Shown one piece after another: positions 10,588-19,196 of a DNA stretch of 64,000 bases. The stretch is from assembly GCF_002024165.1 (NCBI RefSeq), contig NZ_MWQN01000001.1, positions 1,550,001-1,614,000 of the forward strand, given 5' to 3'. Position numbers and translations under genes: made by a program. Below the pieces are notes generated by a model. That model made no database searches and was not told the DNA's origin. It saw nothing but the letters and a program-made list of their open reading frames with translations. This DNA is from Embleya scabrispora (GTDB lineage Bacteria; Actinomycetota; Actinomycetes; Streptomycetales; Streptomycetaceae). How positions within the stretch are numbered: position 1 is the first letter of the stretch; each line of letters opens with the position of its first letter.

Positions 10588-11499
10588 GTGAACGGCTTGC
10601 GGATTCTGCCGGAGGTCGCCGACGCGCTGGCCGCGGGGCGGCCGGTGGTCGCGCTGGAGAGCACGATCATCGCGCACGGGCTGCCGCGGCCGGACAACCT
10701 GCGGATCGCGCGGGAGATCGAGGGGCGGGTCCGGGCCGCGGGCGCGGTGCCGGCGACGATCGCGGTCGTGCACGGGCGCCCGTCGATCGGCCTGGACGCC
10801 GAGACGCTCGAATTCGTGGCCGGCTCCCGGGAGGTGCTCAAGGCCGGGATCCGGGACCTGGCGCCGGTCGCGGCGCGGGGCGGGCACGCGGCGACGACCG
10901 TGGGGGCGACCGCGCATCTGGCGTATCAGGCCGGGATCAGGGTCTTCGCCACCGGCGGCCTGGGCGGGGTGCATCGCCAGGCCCGGGACAGCTGGGACGA
11001 GTCGGCCGACCTGGTCGCGCTGACCGGGTGCGGGCTGACCGTGGTGTGTTCGGGGGTCAAGTCGATCCTGGACGTGGGCGCGACGCTGGAGCGGTTGGAA
11101 TCGCTCAACGTCACCGTCCTGGGCTTCGGTACGCACGCCTTCCCCGGGTTCTATCTGGCCGACTCCGGCCATCGCCTGGAGTGGCGGGTGGACACCGCCG
11201 ACGAGGTGGCCGACGTGGTGCGCGCGCACGAGGCGCTGGGGTTGGGCCGTAGCGCCGTGGTGGTGGCCAATCCGGTGCCTCGGGGCGATCAGATGGATCC
11301 GGGTCTGCACGATCGGGTGCTGGAGCGGGCGCTGGCCGCGCTGGCGGACAGCGGGGTGCGCGGCAAGGCGGTCACCCCGTTCCTGCTGGAGTTCTTCCAC
11401 CGGGAGACCCGCGGCGCGAGCCTGGCCGCCAACATCGCGCTGATCCTGGGCAACGCCGACCTGGCCGCGCGGATCGCGAGGGCGTTGACCATCACCTGA
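10588..11499 (+). CDS. psuG: Pseudouridine-5'-phosphate glycosidase
   Basis: 303 residues. PsuG reversibly cleaves pseudouridine 5'-phosphate to uracil and ribose 5-phosphate using a metal (Mn) and a lysine. Family text is unmistakable: [71 protein letters not shown], and [13 protein letters not shown] choose the GTG at 10588, giving the usual family length; an upstream ATG at 10489 would add 33 residues of non-conserved sequence. TAGCGT lies 7 nt before the GTG, so translation may be leaderless. The usual partner, the pseudouridine kinase psuK, is not next to it or anywhere in the window. Confidence 0.92.
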   Translation: MNGLRILPEVADALAAGRPVVALESTIIAHGLPRPDNLRIAREIEGRVRAAGAVPATIAVVHGRPSIGLDAETLEFVAGSREVLKAGIRDLAPVAARGGHAATTVGATAHLAYQAGIRVFATGGLGGVHRQARDSWDESADLVALTGCGLTVVCSGVKSILDVGATLERLESLNVTVLGFGTHAFPGFYLADSGHRLEWRVDTADEVADVVRAHEALGLGRSAVVVANPVPRGDQMDPGLHDRVLERALAALADSGVRGKAVTPFLLEFFHRETRGASLAANIALILGNADLAARIARALTIT

Positions 11500-11744
11500 C
11501 CGGGCCCGGGCCGATCGGCGTGCGAGCGGACCTGGTCGTCACGGCCGGGTCGCGCCCGGGCGCGGGTGTTGTCGCACGTCCACAACCGGGGCCGCATCGC
11601 GGCCGAGGCCGTCGACTTCTAGGCGCCGTCTTGCCCGGTCTCGGTCGTTGACCGCTCGGACGGGTGATGCGAGGGTGCGTTTCTGCACGTGCGACGCCGT
11701 GTTGCGGTACAGCGAGACCACACGACAGACGGAGGAATTCGGCG

Positions 11745-13466
11745 ATGACGACGGGTGCGACCGAGGCGTTTCGCGCTGCGCGCGACTTCCTGCTCGAACA
11801 CCGCGAGGACCAGCCCACCGCGTGCCGGGACTTCCCGCGCCCCGAACCCACCGAATTCAACTGGGCGCTCGACTGGTTCGACGCGATCGCCCGCGACAAC
11901 GACGCCACCGCGCTGTGGATCGTGGCCGAGGACGGCACCGACACCAAGGTCTCCTTCGCCGAGTTGTCCCGGCGTTCCGACCGGGTCGCCGGCTGGTTGC
12001 GGGCGCGGGGGGTGCGGCGCGGCGACCGGATCCTGCTCGTGCTCGGCAACCGGGTCGAGTTGTGGGAGGCGATGCTGGCCGCGATGAAGCTCGGCGCGGT
12101 GATCATCCCGGCCACCACGATGCTGGCGCCGGCCGACCTGACCGACCGGGTCATCCGGGGCGGCGTCGCGCACGTGATCGCCGAGTCGGCGGTGACGGCG
12201 GGCTTCGCCGAGGTGCCGGGCAAGTGGACCCGGATCGTGGTGGGCGAGCCGACCGAGGGCTGGCTGTCGTTCGACGACGCGCGGGAGTGCGACGACCCGT
12301 TCGCGCCCGACGGGCCGACCGCCGCGAGCGATCCGCTGCTGCTCTACTTCACCTCCGGCACCACCGCGCAGCCCAAGCTGGTCGGGCACACCCAGGCCAG
12401 CTACCCGATCGGGCACCTGTCCACCATGTACTGGATCGGCCTGCGGCCCGGCGACGTGCACCTGAACATCTCCTCGCCCGGCTGGGCCAAGCACGCGTGG
12501 AGCAACTTCTTCGCCCCCTGGAACGCCGGTGCCACGATCCTGATCGTGCGTCAGGAGCGGTTCGCCGCCCGCCCGTTGCTGGACACCATGGTGCGCTGCG
12601 AGGCCACCTCGTTCTGTGCGCCGCCGACCGTGTGGCGCATGCTGGTCCAGGAGGACCTGGGCGCGTGGCGCACCTCGCTGCGCGAGGTGATCGGCGCGGG
12701 CGAGCCGCTGAACCCCGAGGTGATCGAACAGGTGCGGGCTGCCTGGGGGTTGACCATCCGCGACGGCTTCGGGCAGACCGAGACCACCGCGCAGATCGGC
12801 AACGCGCCCGGGCAGGAGGTGCGTCCGGGGTCGATGGGCCGTCCGCTGCCCGGATACACGGTGGCGCTGGTCGACCCGATCTCCGGCGAGGTGGTCACCG
12901 GCACCGACGCCGAGGGCGAGATCTGCCTCGAACTGGCCGCGCGCCCGCTGGGTCTGATGGCGGGCTACCTCGACGACCCGCGGCGCACCGCCGAGTCGAT
13001 GCGCGACGGTTACTACCACACGGGCGACGTCGGCACCCGCGACGCGGACGGCTACATCACCTACGTGGGCCGCTCCGACGACGTGTTCAAGGCGTCCGAC
13101 TACCGGATCTCGCCGTTCGAGTTGGAGAGTGTGCTGATCGAGCACGACGCGGTGGCCGAGGCCGCCGTGGTGCCCTCGCCCGATCCGGTCCGGCTCGCGG
13201 TGCCCAAGGCGTACGTGGTGCTCGCCCCGGGGCACGAGCCCACCCGGGAGACGGCGTTGTCGATCCTGCGGCACGCGCGCGCGGTGCTCTCGCCGTACAA
13301 GCGGGTGCGTCGGATCGAGTTCGCGGACTTGCCCAAGACCATCTCCGGCAAGATCCGTCGGGTCGAACTGCGGGGTCGCGAGCGCGAGTTGCACGAGGAG
13401 GATCTGGCCTCGCGCGGCACCTCGGAATGGTTCGAGGAGGACTTCCCAGAGCTCAAGGGCAGCTGA
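11745..13466 (+). CDS. AMP-forming acyl-CoA synthetase (medium-chain type)
   Basis: 573 residues. It activates a carboxylic acid with ATP to an acyl-adenylate and then to acyl-CoA. Adenylating-superfamily motifs are present: the phosphate loop YFTSGTTAQPKL (201-212), GFGQTETT (about 341-348), YHTGDVGTRDADGY (about 424-437), the hinge-region GRSDDVFKASDYRISPFELES, and the C-terminal catalytic lysine motif PKTISGKIRR (530-539). The N-terminal FNWALDWFD segment is typical of medium-chain/benzoate-type members. The lysine in PKxxSGK is the residue acetylated by Pat-type enzymes, and a PatA-like gene is close by. Start fixed by GGAGG at 11731-11735. The exact acid is not known. Confidence 0.9.
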   Translation: MTTGATEAFRAARDFLLEHREDQPTACRDFPRPEPTEFNWALDWFDAIARDNDATALWIVAEDGTDTKVSFAELSRRSDRVAGWLRARGVRRGDRILLVLGNRVELWEAMLAAMKLGAVIIPATTMLAPADLTDRVIRGGVAHVIAESAVTAGFAEVPGKWTRIVVGEPTEGWLSFDDARECDDPFAPDGPTAASDPLLLYFTSGTTAQPKLVGHTQASYPIGHLSTMYWIGLRPGDVHLNISSPGWAKHAWSNFFAPWNAGATILIVRQERFAARPLLDTMVRCEATSFCAPPTVWRMLVQEDLGAWRTSLREVIGAGEPLNPEVIEQVRAAWGLTIRDGFGQTETTAQIGNAPGQEVRPGSMGRPLPGYTVALVDPISGEVVTGTDAEGEICLELAARPLGLMAGYLDDPRRTAESMRDGYYHTGDVGTRDADGYITYVGRSDDVFKASDYRISPFELESVLIEHDAVAEAAVVPSPDPVRLAVPKAYVVLAPGHEPTRETALSILRHARAVLSPYKRVRRIEFADLPKTISGKIRRVELRGRERELHEEDLASRGTSEWFEEDFPELKGS

Positions 13467-13500
13467 ACCCCCCGGGGGGGCGTACGAACAACCGGGATCG

Positions 13501-13531
13501 CGCGGGGGCCGAGTCGAGGCCGGCCCCCGCG
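13501..13531. terminator. Bidirectional hairpin between convergent genes
   Basis: CGCGGGGGCC (13501-13510) pairs perfectly with GGCCCCCGCG (13522-13531) around an 11-nt loop, between the convergent ends of the acyl-CoA synthetase and lipoprotein genes. Confidence 0.75.
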
Positions 13532-13538
13532 CGGCGGC

Positions 13539-14246
13539 TCAGATCTTGTCGGCGATGATCTTCGCGATCGCGATGTGCTGCGCGCGCGGCAGATTCTTCG
13601 CGGCGGGTGCCAGGCTGACGTGCATGTCGACGATCACGTCGCCGTGCGTCTTGGCGAAGTAGACCTCGGGGACACCGGGCGCCGGGTAGTTGCCGCCACC
13701 CGGCACGTACAGCGTGGGGAACGCGCCGAGGTCGGTGATCGGCTTGCCGTACTTCGACACCTCGTTCTTGGCCACCACGCTCTCCGGCGTGTCGGCGCCC
13801 TTGCTGCTGCGGAGGAAGTACTGCAGCGTCACCAGGCCGGAGTCGTCGGGCCCGTAGTAGCGGCAGGTGCGCAGCGTGTCGTCGTTCTTGGTACGGGTGA
13901 CCTCGGTGTTCAGCACGCCCTTGAGTTCGGCGGGCGTGAGCAGGTTGCAAAACGCCTTCGGGTCGAGGTCGCCCGTGCCACCGGGCTTGGTGGTGCCGGG
14001 CGCCGTCGCCGGCGCGGTGCCCTTGCCCCCGCCGGGCGCGGTCGCGGGCGCGCCGGTCGCGCCGCCGGTCGAACCGCCACCACCACCGCTCGGCTGCGGC
14101 GCGGTCGTGGCCGGATCCTTCTTCTTCTTGTCGTCGTCGCCCTTGACCTTGTCGGCCAGGCCGCAGCCGCTCGAAAGAGCGATGACGGACGCGGCGACGA
14201 GCAGTCCCGAAAGGGCAGGCTTACGCAGGTACAACTGGTTCTCCAT
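13539..14246 (-). CDS. Secreted lipoprotein, DUF3558-like
   Basis: 235 residues. A signal peptide with a positively charged start (LRKP) and hydrophobic core ends in the lipobox LSSGC, so Cys28 should be lipidated and the protein anchored outside the membrane. A charged stretch (DDDKKKKD) and a Gly/Thr/Pro/Ala-rich linker follow to about residue 92. The globular part starts FCNLLTPAELKGVLNTEV, which with the later CRYYG resembles DUF3558 lipoproteins common in actinobacteria, with two cysteines likely forming a disulfide. Function unknown. It is convergent with the acyl-CoA synthetase gene and shares a hairpin terminator with it. Confidence 0.78.
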   Translation of the reverse strand: MENQLYLRKPALSGLLVAASVIALSSGCGLADKVKGDDDKKKKDPATTAPQPSGGGGGSTGGATGAPATAPGGGKGTAPATAPGTTKPGGTGDLDPKAFCNLLTPAELKGVLNTEVTRTKNDDTLRTCRYYGPDDSGLVTLQYFLRSSKGADTPESVVAKNEVSKYGKPITDLGAFPTLYVPGGGNYPAPGVPEVYFAKTHGDVIVDMHVSLAPAAKNLPRAQHIAIAKIIADKI

Positions 14247-14401
14247 CCCCGTGTGGCGACCCGGCGCCTTCCTCCACCCCCGTGGACGCGTGACGGGACG
14301 TCACGTCGGCGCCGCTCGCTCGATGTTGCCGGTGCGTGTGTCGGCAGGGTGAGGCTAATGCAGGAAATGGTCCGCCGCTGAAGTGCCGTGGGAGCGATAC
14401 C

Positions 14402-14815
14402 GTGCCTGATGTGACGATTACCGCAGGTGACTTCGATCGGCTCCAGCGGGCGGCCGCGCTCGCTTGGGGCGGTGCCCGCACGGCACTGGGGGTGGTCGCG
14501 CTGCTCGACCCGCCCCGGGTGGCCCGCCCCTGGATCGGCGACGACGCGGACCGCGTCGGAGCGCTGGTGTTCGCCCGCGCACTGGGCGGCCGCGACCTGG
14601 CGCTCGGCGTCGGCACCATGGTCGCGGCGGCACGCGGCGAACCGGTCCGCCTATGGGCCCTGACCGCCGCGGCCGCCGACCTCGGCGACGTCCTGATCAC
14701 CGCAAAACACGCCAGGGCCCTCCCCCGAGGCCACCGCACCTTCATCGCCACCCTGGCCGCCGGCTCGGCCCTGTTCGGCGCGGCTCTGGCAATCACGGAA
14801 CGCCAAAAACCCTGA
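14402..14815 (+). CDS. Small membrane protein, DUF4267-like
   Basis: 137 residues beginning MPDVTITAGDFDRLQRAAALAWGGARTALGVVALLDP (from GTG). Four hydrophobic stretches can be seen, separated by short loops containing RALGGRDLALGVGTMVAA and AADLGDVLITAKHA. The conserved GRD-L-x-L-G pattern in the middle is typical of the DUF4267 group of small integral membrane proteins of unknown role. GGGAG lies 7 nt before the GTG at 14402. The gene is divergent from the lipoprotein gene and is followed by an unusual repeat-rich gap. Confidence 0.7.
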   Translation: MPDVTITAGDFDRLQRAAALAWGGARTALGVVALLDPPRVARPWIGDDADRVGALVFARALGGRDLALGVGTMVAAARGEPVRLWALTAAAADLGDVLITAKHARALPRGHRTFIATLAAGSALFGAALAITERQKP

Positions 14816-14841
14816 AACAACACCCCCGCCCGAAGCACCCC

Positions 14842-14882
14842 CACGCCAGGCGCGAGGCACCGCACGCCAGGCGCGAGGCACC
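14842..14882. repeat. 20-bp tandem direct repeat (two copies)
   Basis: The 20-mer CACGCCAGGCGCGAGGCACC occurs at 14842-14861 and again at 14863-14882 with one spacer base. It is the left end of the repeat-rich gap between the DUF4267-like gene and the P-type ATPase gene. Confidence 0.9.
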
Positions 14883-14966
14883 CCCCGTGGCGCGTCAGCG
14901 CCCACGACAAGGGCCACCCACGCGATCGACGCGCGAAGCGCGGAGAGCGGCGGAGCCGCAAACCTT

Positions 14967-15007
14967 GGGCTGGGCGACCCGGAGCGAAGCGCAGGGGCGC
15001 CCAGCCC
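14967..15007. repeat. Inverted repeat with a GCGAAGC-containing loop
   Basis: GGGCTGGGCG (14967-14976) pairs with CGCCCAGCCC (14998-15007), and CCC/GGG pairs continue inside. The loop contains GGAGCGAAGCGC. It sits just upstream of a larger hairpin whose loop holds the same GCGAAGC heptamer. Confidence 0.85.
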
Positions 15008-15010
15008 CGA

Positions 15011-15069
15011 GCGAGGGGCCACTTTTCTGCGGAGGAGCGAAGCGGGGGAGCAGAAAAGTGGCCCCTCGC
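15011..15069. repeat. Perfect 20-bp inverted repeat around a 19-nt GCGAAGC loop
   Basis: Positions 15011-15030 are perfectly complementary to 15050-15069. The arms contain CCACTTTTCTGC and GCAGAAAAGTGG. The 19-nt loop includes GCGAAGC at 15037-15043. The stem is too long and too AT-containing in its centre for an ordinary terminator here, and it does not sit directly after either flanking gene. Confidence 0.92.
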
Positions 15070-15261
15070 GAGCCGGCGCGAAGCGCCCAACAAAAAGCCG
15101 CCGCCGCCGACATGCCCCCGCCCCGCCCGCTTCCCGGCCGGGCCCTCCCGACCGACCCCCTCACCAGCCGGCACAAGGCACCCAACAAACACCCCCGCCC
15201 CGATCGCCAGGCGACCGGGGCGGAGCTCATACCCTCACACCATCACACCGAAATCACACGA

Positions 15262-17754
15262 TCACGCCGAAACAGCCGGCGCCCCCGCCGCCGCGACCTC
15301 CAGAGCCAATCGCCGCTTATTCCAATAGGCGACCACCTCCAGCAGCAGCCCCGCGGCAATCGCCAGACCCACCGCGGTCCACGGCATCCGCGTACCGACC
15401 AGCTTGAGTTCGAAGAACCGCTGCAACCACGGCACCGTCAGCACCACGGCGAATCCGGCACCCATCACCAGAACCAGCGCTATCCGCCACCAGGTATACG
15501 GCCGCGCGATGATCGCCAGCACCCACAAGCCGACCAGGAACAGCGTCAGCGTCGCGATCGAGGTCTCCGCCGTACGCGTGGCATCCGTCGCCCCGTAGTG
15601 CGAGCGGGCCAGCAGATATGCGGTGAACGTCGCGGTGCCCGCGATCACGCCGGAGGGTCCGGAGTAGCGCAACACCCGCTTGACGAAGCCCGCCCGGGCC
15701 CGCTCCTTGTTCGGCGCCAGCGCCAGGAAGAACGCCGGCGTGCCGATCGTGAACCAGGCGAGCAGCGTCAGGTGCCGCGGCAGGAACGGGTACGGCACGT
15801 TGGCGATGACCACCAGGATGGCCAGCAGTACCGAGTAGGCGGTCTTGGTCAGGAACAGGTTCGAGACCCGCTCGATGTTCCCGATCACCCGCCGGCCCTC
15901 GCCGACCACCGACGGCAGCGTGGCGAAGCTGTTGTCCAGGAGCACGATCTGCGCGACGCCCTTGGTGGCCTCGCTGCCCGAGCCCATCGACACGCCGATG
16001 TCGGCGTCCTTGAGCGCGAGCACGTCGTTGACGCCGTCGCCGGTCATCGCCACGTTGTGGCCGCGCGACTGGAGCGCGGCGACCATGTCCCGCTTCTGCT
16101 GCGGGGTGACCCGCCCGAAGACCGTGTTGGCCTCCAGCACGTCGGCCAGCTCGTTCTGGTCGGTGGGCAGCGTCCGGGCGTCCACCGGGTGGTCGGCGCC
16201 CTTGATGCCGAGCTTGGCGGCCACCGCGCCGACCGAGATCGCGTTGTCCCCGGAGATGACCTTGGCGGCCACGCCCTGGTCGGCGAAGTAGTCCAGCGTC
16301 GCGCCGGCGTCGTGCCGCAACCGCTGCTCCAGCACGACCAGCGCCGCGGGCGTCACGTCGGCCCCGTCGGGGCCGCCGACCAGCGCGTCGACCGTGTCCG
16401 CGAGCGAGGCGTCGGTACGCACGAGCAGCAGGACCCGCAGGCCCTGCGCGCCGAGCCGCTCGGCCTCGCCCAGCAGGTCGCCGTGCGCCTGCGTGGTCAC
16501 CAGCACCTCGGGGGCGCCGATCAGCCACGTGGCACGGGCACCGGCCACCTCGAAGGTCGCCCCGCTGTACTTGCGCGCGGAGGAGAACGGCACGCTCTCC
16601 ACCGAGGCCCAGCCCTGCTCGGCCGGGCACTCGTCGATGATCGCGGCCAGGCTCGCGTTCGGCCGGGGCTCGGTGGTGCCGAGCGCGCCGAGCGCGGGGC
16701 GCACCGGCAGGCCCTCGGCCAGCTCGCGGACCTCGGCGACGTTCATCCCGCCCTCGGTCAGCGTGCCGGTCTTGTCCAGGCACACCACGTCCACCCGGGC
16801 CAGGCCCTCGATCGCGGGCAACTCCTGGACCAGGCACTGCTTGCGGCCCAGGCGCACCACGCCGACCGCGAAGGCCAGCGAGGTGAGCAGCACCAGGCCC
16901 TCGGGCACCATCGGCACGATGCCCGCGATCATCCGGGTCACCGCCTCGCGCCAGGTGGTGTCCTCCAGCCGGTACTGGCTGATGATCAGCGCGATCGAGG
17001 CCGGGAAGAGGATCCAGGTGACGTACTTGAGGATCGTGCTGATCCCGTTGCGCAGCTCGGACGCCACCAGCGTGAACTTGCTGGCCTCCTCCATCAGCTG
17101 CGCGGCGTACGCCTCGCGACCCACCCGGGTCGCGGTGAACGCGCCGTTGCCGGCCACCACGAAGCTGCCGGACATCACCGGGTCGCCGGGGCGCTTGATC
17201 ACCGGGTCGGCCTCGCCGGTGAGCAGCGACTCGTCGATCTCGAGGTTGTCGGCCTCGACCACGACGCCGTCCACGGCGGCCTTGTCGCCCGCGCCCAGCT
17301 CGATCACGTCGTCGAGCACGAGGTCGGACGGGGACAGCGCGATGGCCCGTCCGTCGCGGCGCACCACCGGCTTGGACTCGCCGATCACCGCGAGGCGGTC
17401 CAGGGTGCGCTTGGCGCGCATCTCCTGGATGATGCCGATCCCGGTGTTGGCGATGATCACGAAGCCGAACAAGCCGTCCTTGACCGACCCGACGGACAGG
17501 ATGATCAGCCAGAGCACGCCGATGACGGCGTTGAACCGGGTGAAGACGTTCGCCTTGACGATCTCGGTGGTGGATCGGCTCGACCGCACGGGGACGTCGT
17601 TGACGTCGCCCCGCGCGACCCGTTCCGCGACGTCCGCGGTGGTCAGTCCGACGCCGAGGCGTACGTTCGGTTCGCTTTCTTTCCCGTCGGGTCTGTCGAC
17701 CGGCGGGATGGCTGTCGTCTCTCCGGGCCCGGCGCCCGGCAACGGCTGAGTCAT
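15262..17754 (-). CDS. Cation-transporting P-type ATPase (CtpE-like)
   Basis: 830 residues. P-type ATPases move cations using an aspartyl-phosphate intermediate. Visible in order: actuator motif LLTGEADPV (a variant of TGES), membrane motif VPEGLVLLTSLAFAVG in the ion pathway, phosphorylation site CLDKTGTLTEGG with Asp327, hinge TGDGVNDVLALKDADIGVSMG, and about four C-terminal membrane segments. The VPEGL pattern without N-terminal metal-binding CxxC domains argues against a copper or zinc pump and resembles mycobacterial CtpE, linked to calcium uptake; the ion is inferred. The start ATG at 17754 has a weak ribosome site. Upstream in the same direction are the M16 peptidase genes. Confidence 0.88.
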   Translation of the reverse strand: MTQPLPGAGPGETTAIPPVDRPDGKESEPNVRLGVGLTTADVAERVARGDVNDVPVRSSRSTTEIVKANVFTRFNAVIGVLWLIILSVGSVKDGLFGFVIIANTGIGIIQEMRAKRTLDRLAVIGESKPVVRRDGRAIALSPSDLVLDDVIELGAGDKAAVDGVVVEADNLEIDESLLTGEADPVIKRPGDPVMSGSFVVAGNGAFTATRVGREAYAAQLMEEASKFTLVASELRNGISTILKYVTWILFPASIALIISQYRLEDTTWREAVTRMIAGIVPMVPEGLVLLTSLAFAVGVVRLGRKQCLVQELPAIEGLARVDVVCLDKTGTLTEGGMNVAEVRELAEGLPVRPALGALGTTEPRPNASLAAIIDECPAEQGWASVESVPFSSARKYSGATFEVAGARATWLIGAPEVLVTTQAHGDLLGEAERLGAQGLRVLLLVRTDASLADTVDALVGGPDGADVTPAALVVLEQRLRHDAGATLDYFADQGVAAKVISGDNAISVGAVAAKLGIKGADHPVDARTLPTDQNELADVLEANTVFGRVTPQQKRDMVAALQSRGHNVAMTGDGVNDVLALKDADIGVSMGSGSEATKGVAQIVLLDNSFATLPSVVGEGRRVIGNIERVSNLFLTKTAYSVLLAILVVIANVPYPFLPRHLTLLAWFTIGTPAFFLALAPNKERARAGFVKRVLRYSGPSGVIAGTATFTAYLLARSHYGATDATRTAETSIATLTLFLVGLWVLAIIARPYTWWRIALVLVMGAGFAVVLTVPWLQRFFELKLVGTRMPWTAVGLAIAAGLLLEVVAYWNKRRLALEVAAAGAPAVSA

Positions 17755-17788
17755 GGGTCTACCGTAAGTGGCCGGGGGGATCCCGGTT

Positions 17789-17823
17789 GGCGGTGGGCCG
17801 ACCGTTGTGGTCCGCCCACCGCC
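17789..17823 (-). terminator. Terminator hairpin of the M16 peptidase operon
   Basis: GGCGGTGGGC (17789-17798) pairs with GCCCACCGCC (17814-17823), and an inner GACC/GGTC stem extends the structure. It lies 9 bp beyond the stop of the second M16 gene and upstream of the P-type ATPase gene. Confidence 0.8.
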
Positions 17824-17831
17824 GGAGCGCC

Positions 17832-19196
17832 CTATTCGACGACCGTGACCGGTCCCAGGTCGAGGGCTTCCAGGGGTTCGCGGATCTTGTCCGCGTCGCC
17901 CACGAGCACCGCCACCAGGCGCGCGGGATCGAACCCGCCCGACGCCGCCTCGGCGGCGTCCTTGGTGGCCACGTCCGCCAGCTTCAGGTAGAGCTCGGGC
18001 AGGTAGCCGTCGGGCAGCCGCTCGGCGGCCATGTCGGCGAGCGAGTCGCACACCGCGCGCGGCGTCACGTACTTCAGCGGCGCGACGCCCACGATGCTCT
18101 GCACGGCCGCGTCCCGCTCGCCGTCGGTCAGGCCCTCGGCGGCGAGTGTGCGCAGCACGGTGACCAGGTCGGCGACGGCCGGTCCGGTGACGTCGGTCTC
18201 CACCGAGCCGTGGATGGCCAGCAGCGAGCCGTTCGGCAGCGACTGGTTCGCCGCCCGCACGCCGTAGGTGTAGCCCTTCTCCTCGCGCAGCACCCGGTCC
18301 AGGCGCGAGGTGAGGGTGCCGCCGAGGCAGTAGGTGCCGATGGTCAGCGCCGGCCACGAGGCGTCCTCGCGGCCCGGGCCGATCCGGCCGACCAGCAGTT
18401 GCGTCTGCACGCTGCCCGGGCGGTGCACGATCACCACGCGCGCGTGGTCGTCGGCGACCACCGGTCCCGGCCGCGAGGGCTCGGCGGCCGACGCGCTCCA
18501 GGTGCCGATGGTGCGCTCCAGCACGCCGGTGACATCGACGCCGGCGAAGTCGCCGACCACCACGAGGGTGGCGGTCTGCGGGCGCACGTGCGCGGTGAAG
18601 AAGTCCCACACCGCCGCCCGGTCCACCCGCGCGACGCTCTGTGCGGTGCCCGCGCGCGGCCGGGACAGCCGCACCGCGTCGTCGAACAGCGTCGCGTTCA
18701 GCGCGAACGCCGCGCGCCGGGGCGGGCTGGCCATCTCGTGCACGATCTCGTCCAGCCGCTGGCGCACCAGACGGTCCACCTCGGCGGCCGGGAAGGCCGG
18801 CGCCCGGACCGCGTCCGCGAGCAGCCCCAGGGCCCGCTCCAGGCGCGAGGCCGGCACGTCGAGCGCGACCCGCACACCCGGGTGGTCGGCGTCGGTGTCG
18901 ATCGTCGCGCCGCAGCTCTCCAGTTCGGCGGCGAACTCCTCCGCGCCCATCCGGTCCGTGCCCTCGGTGAACGCGCGCGCCATGATCGTGGCGACGCCCT
19001 CGCACTCGGTCGGCTCGGCGGCCAGCGGCGAGTCGAGCACCAGCTCGACCGCCACCACCTTCTGCCCGGGCCGGTCCACGCGCAACACCGCGAGGCCGTT
19101 GCCGAGCACCGAGCGCTCGGGCGCGGGGAAGGTCCACTCGCGGGCCGCTCCCGCGCCGGGGCGCGGGTGGAACACCATCTCGCCGGTCTGGGTCAC
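17832..19196 (-). CDS. M16 family peptidase, non-catalytic (R/Y) subunit
   Basis: 454 residues. It has the two-lobed M16 layout, but where active members carry HxxEH this protein has CEGVATIMARAFTEG, so no zinc site is possible. It does retain the motif EEKGYTYGVRA in the C-terminal half, the Arg/Tyr region that contributes to substrate binding in the inactive partner of M16B heterodimers. The GTG start overlaps the stop of the upstream gene (GTGA), so it is co-translated with the zinc-bearing subunit. Together they should form a two-chain clamshell peptidase. No signal peptide is apparent. Confidence 0.9.
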   Translation of the reverse strand: MTQTGEMVFHPRPGAGAAREWTFPAPERSVLGNGLAVLRVDRPGQKVVAVELVLDSPLAAEPTECEGVATIMARAFTEGTDRMGAEEFAAELESCGATIDTDADHPGVRVALDVPASRLERALGLLADAVRAPAFPAAEVDRLVRQRLDEIVHEMASPPRRAAFALNATLFDDAVRLSRPRAGTAQSVARVDRAAVWDFFTAHVRPQTATLVVVGDFAGVDVTGVLERTIGTWSASAAEPSRPGPVVADDHARVVIVHRPGSVQTQLLVGRIGPGREDASWPALTIGTYCLGGTLTSRLDRVLREEKGYTYGVRAANQSLPNGSLLAIHGSVETDVTGPAVADLVTVLRTLAAEGLTDGERDAAVQSIVGVAPLKYVTPRAVCDSLADMAAERLPDGYLPELYLKLADVATKDAAEAASGGFDPARLVAVLVGDADKIREPLEALDLGPVTVVE

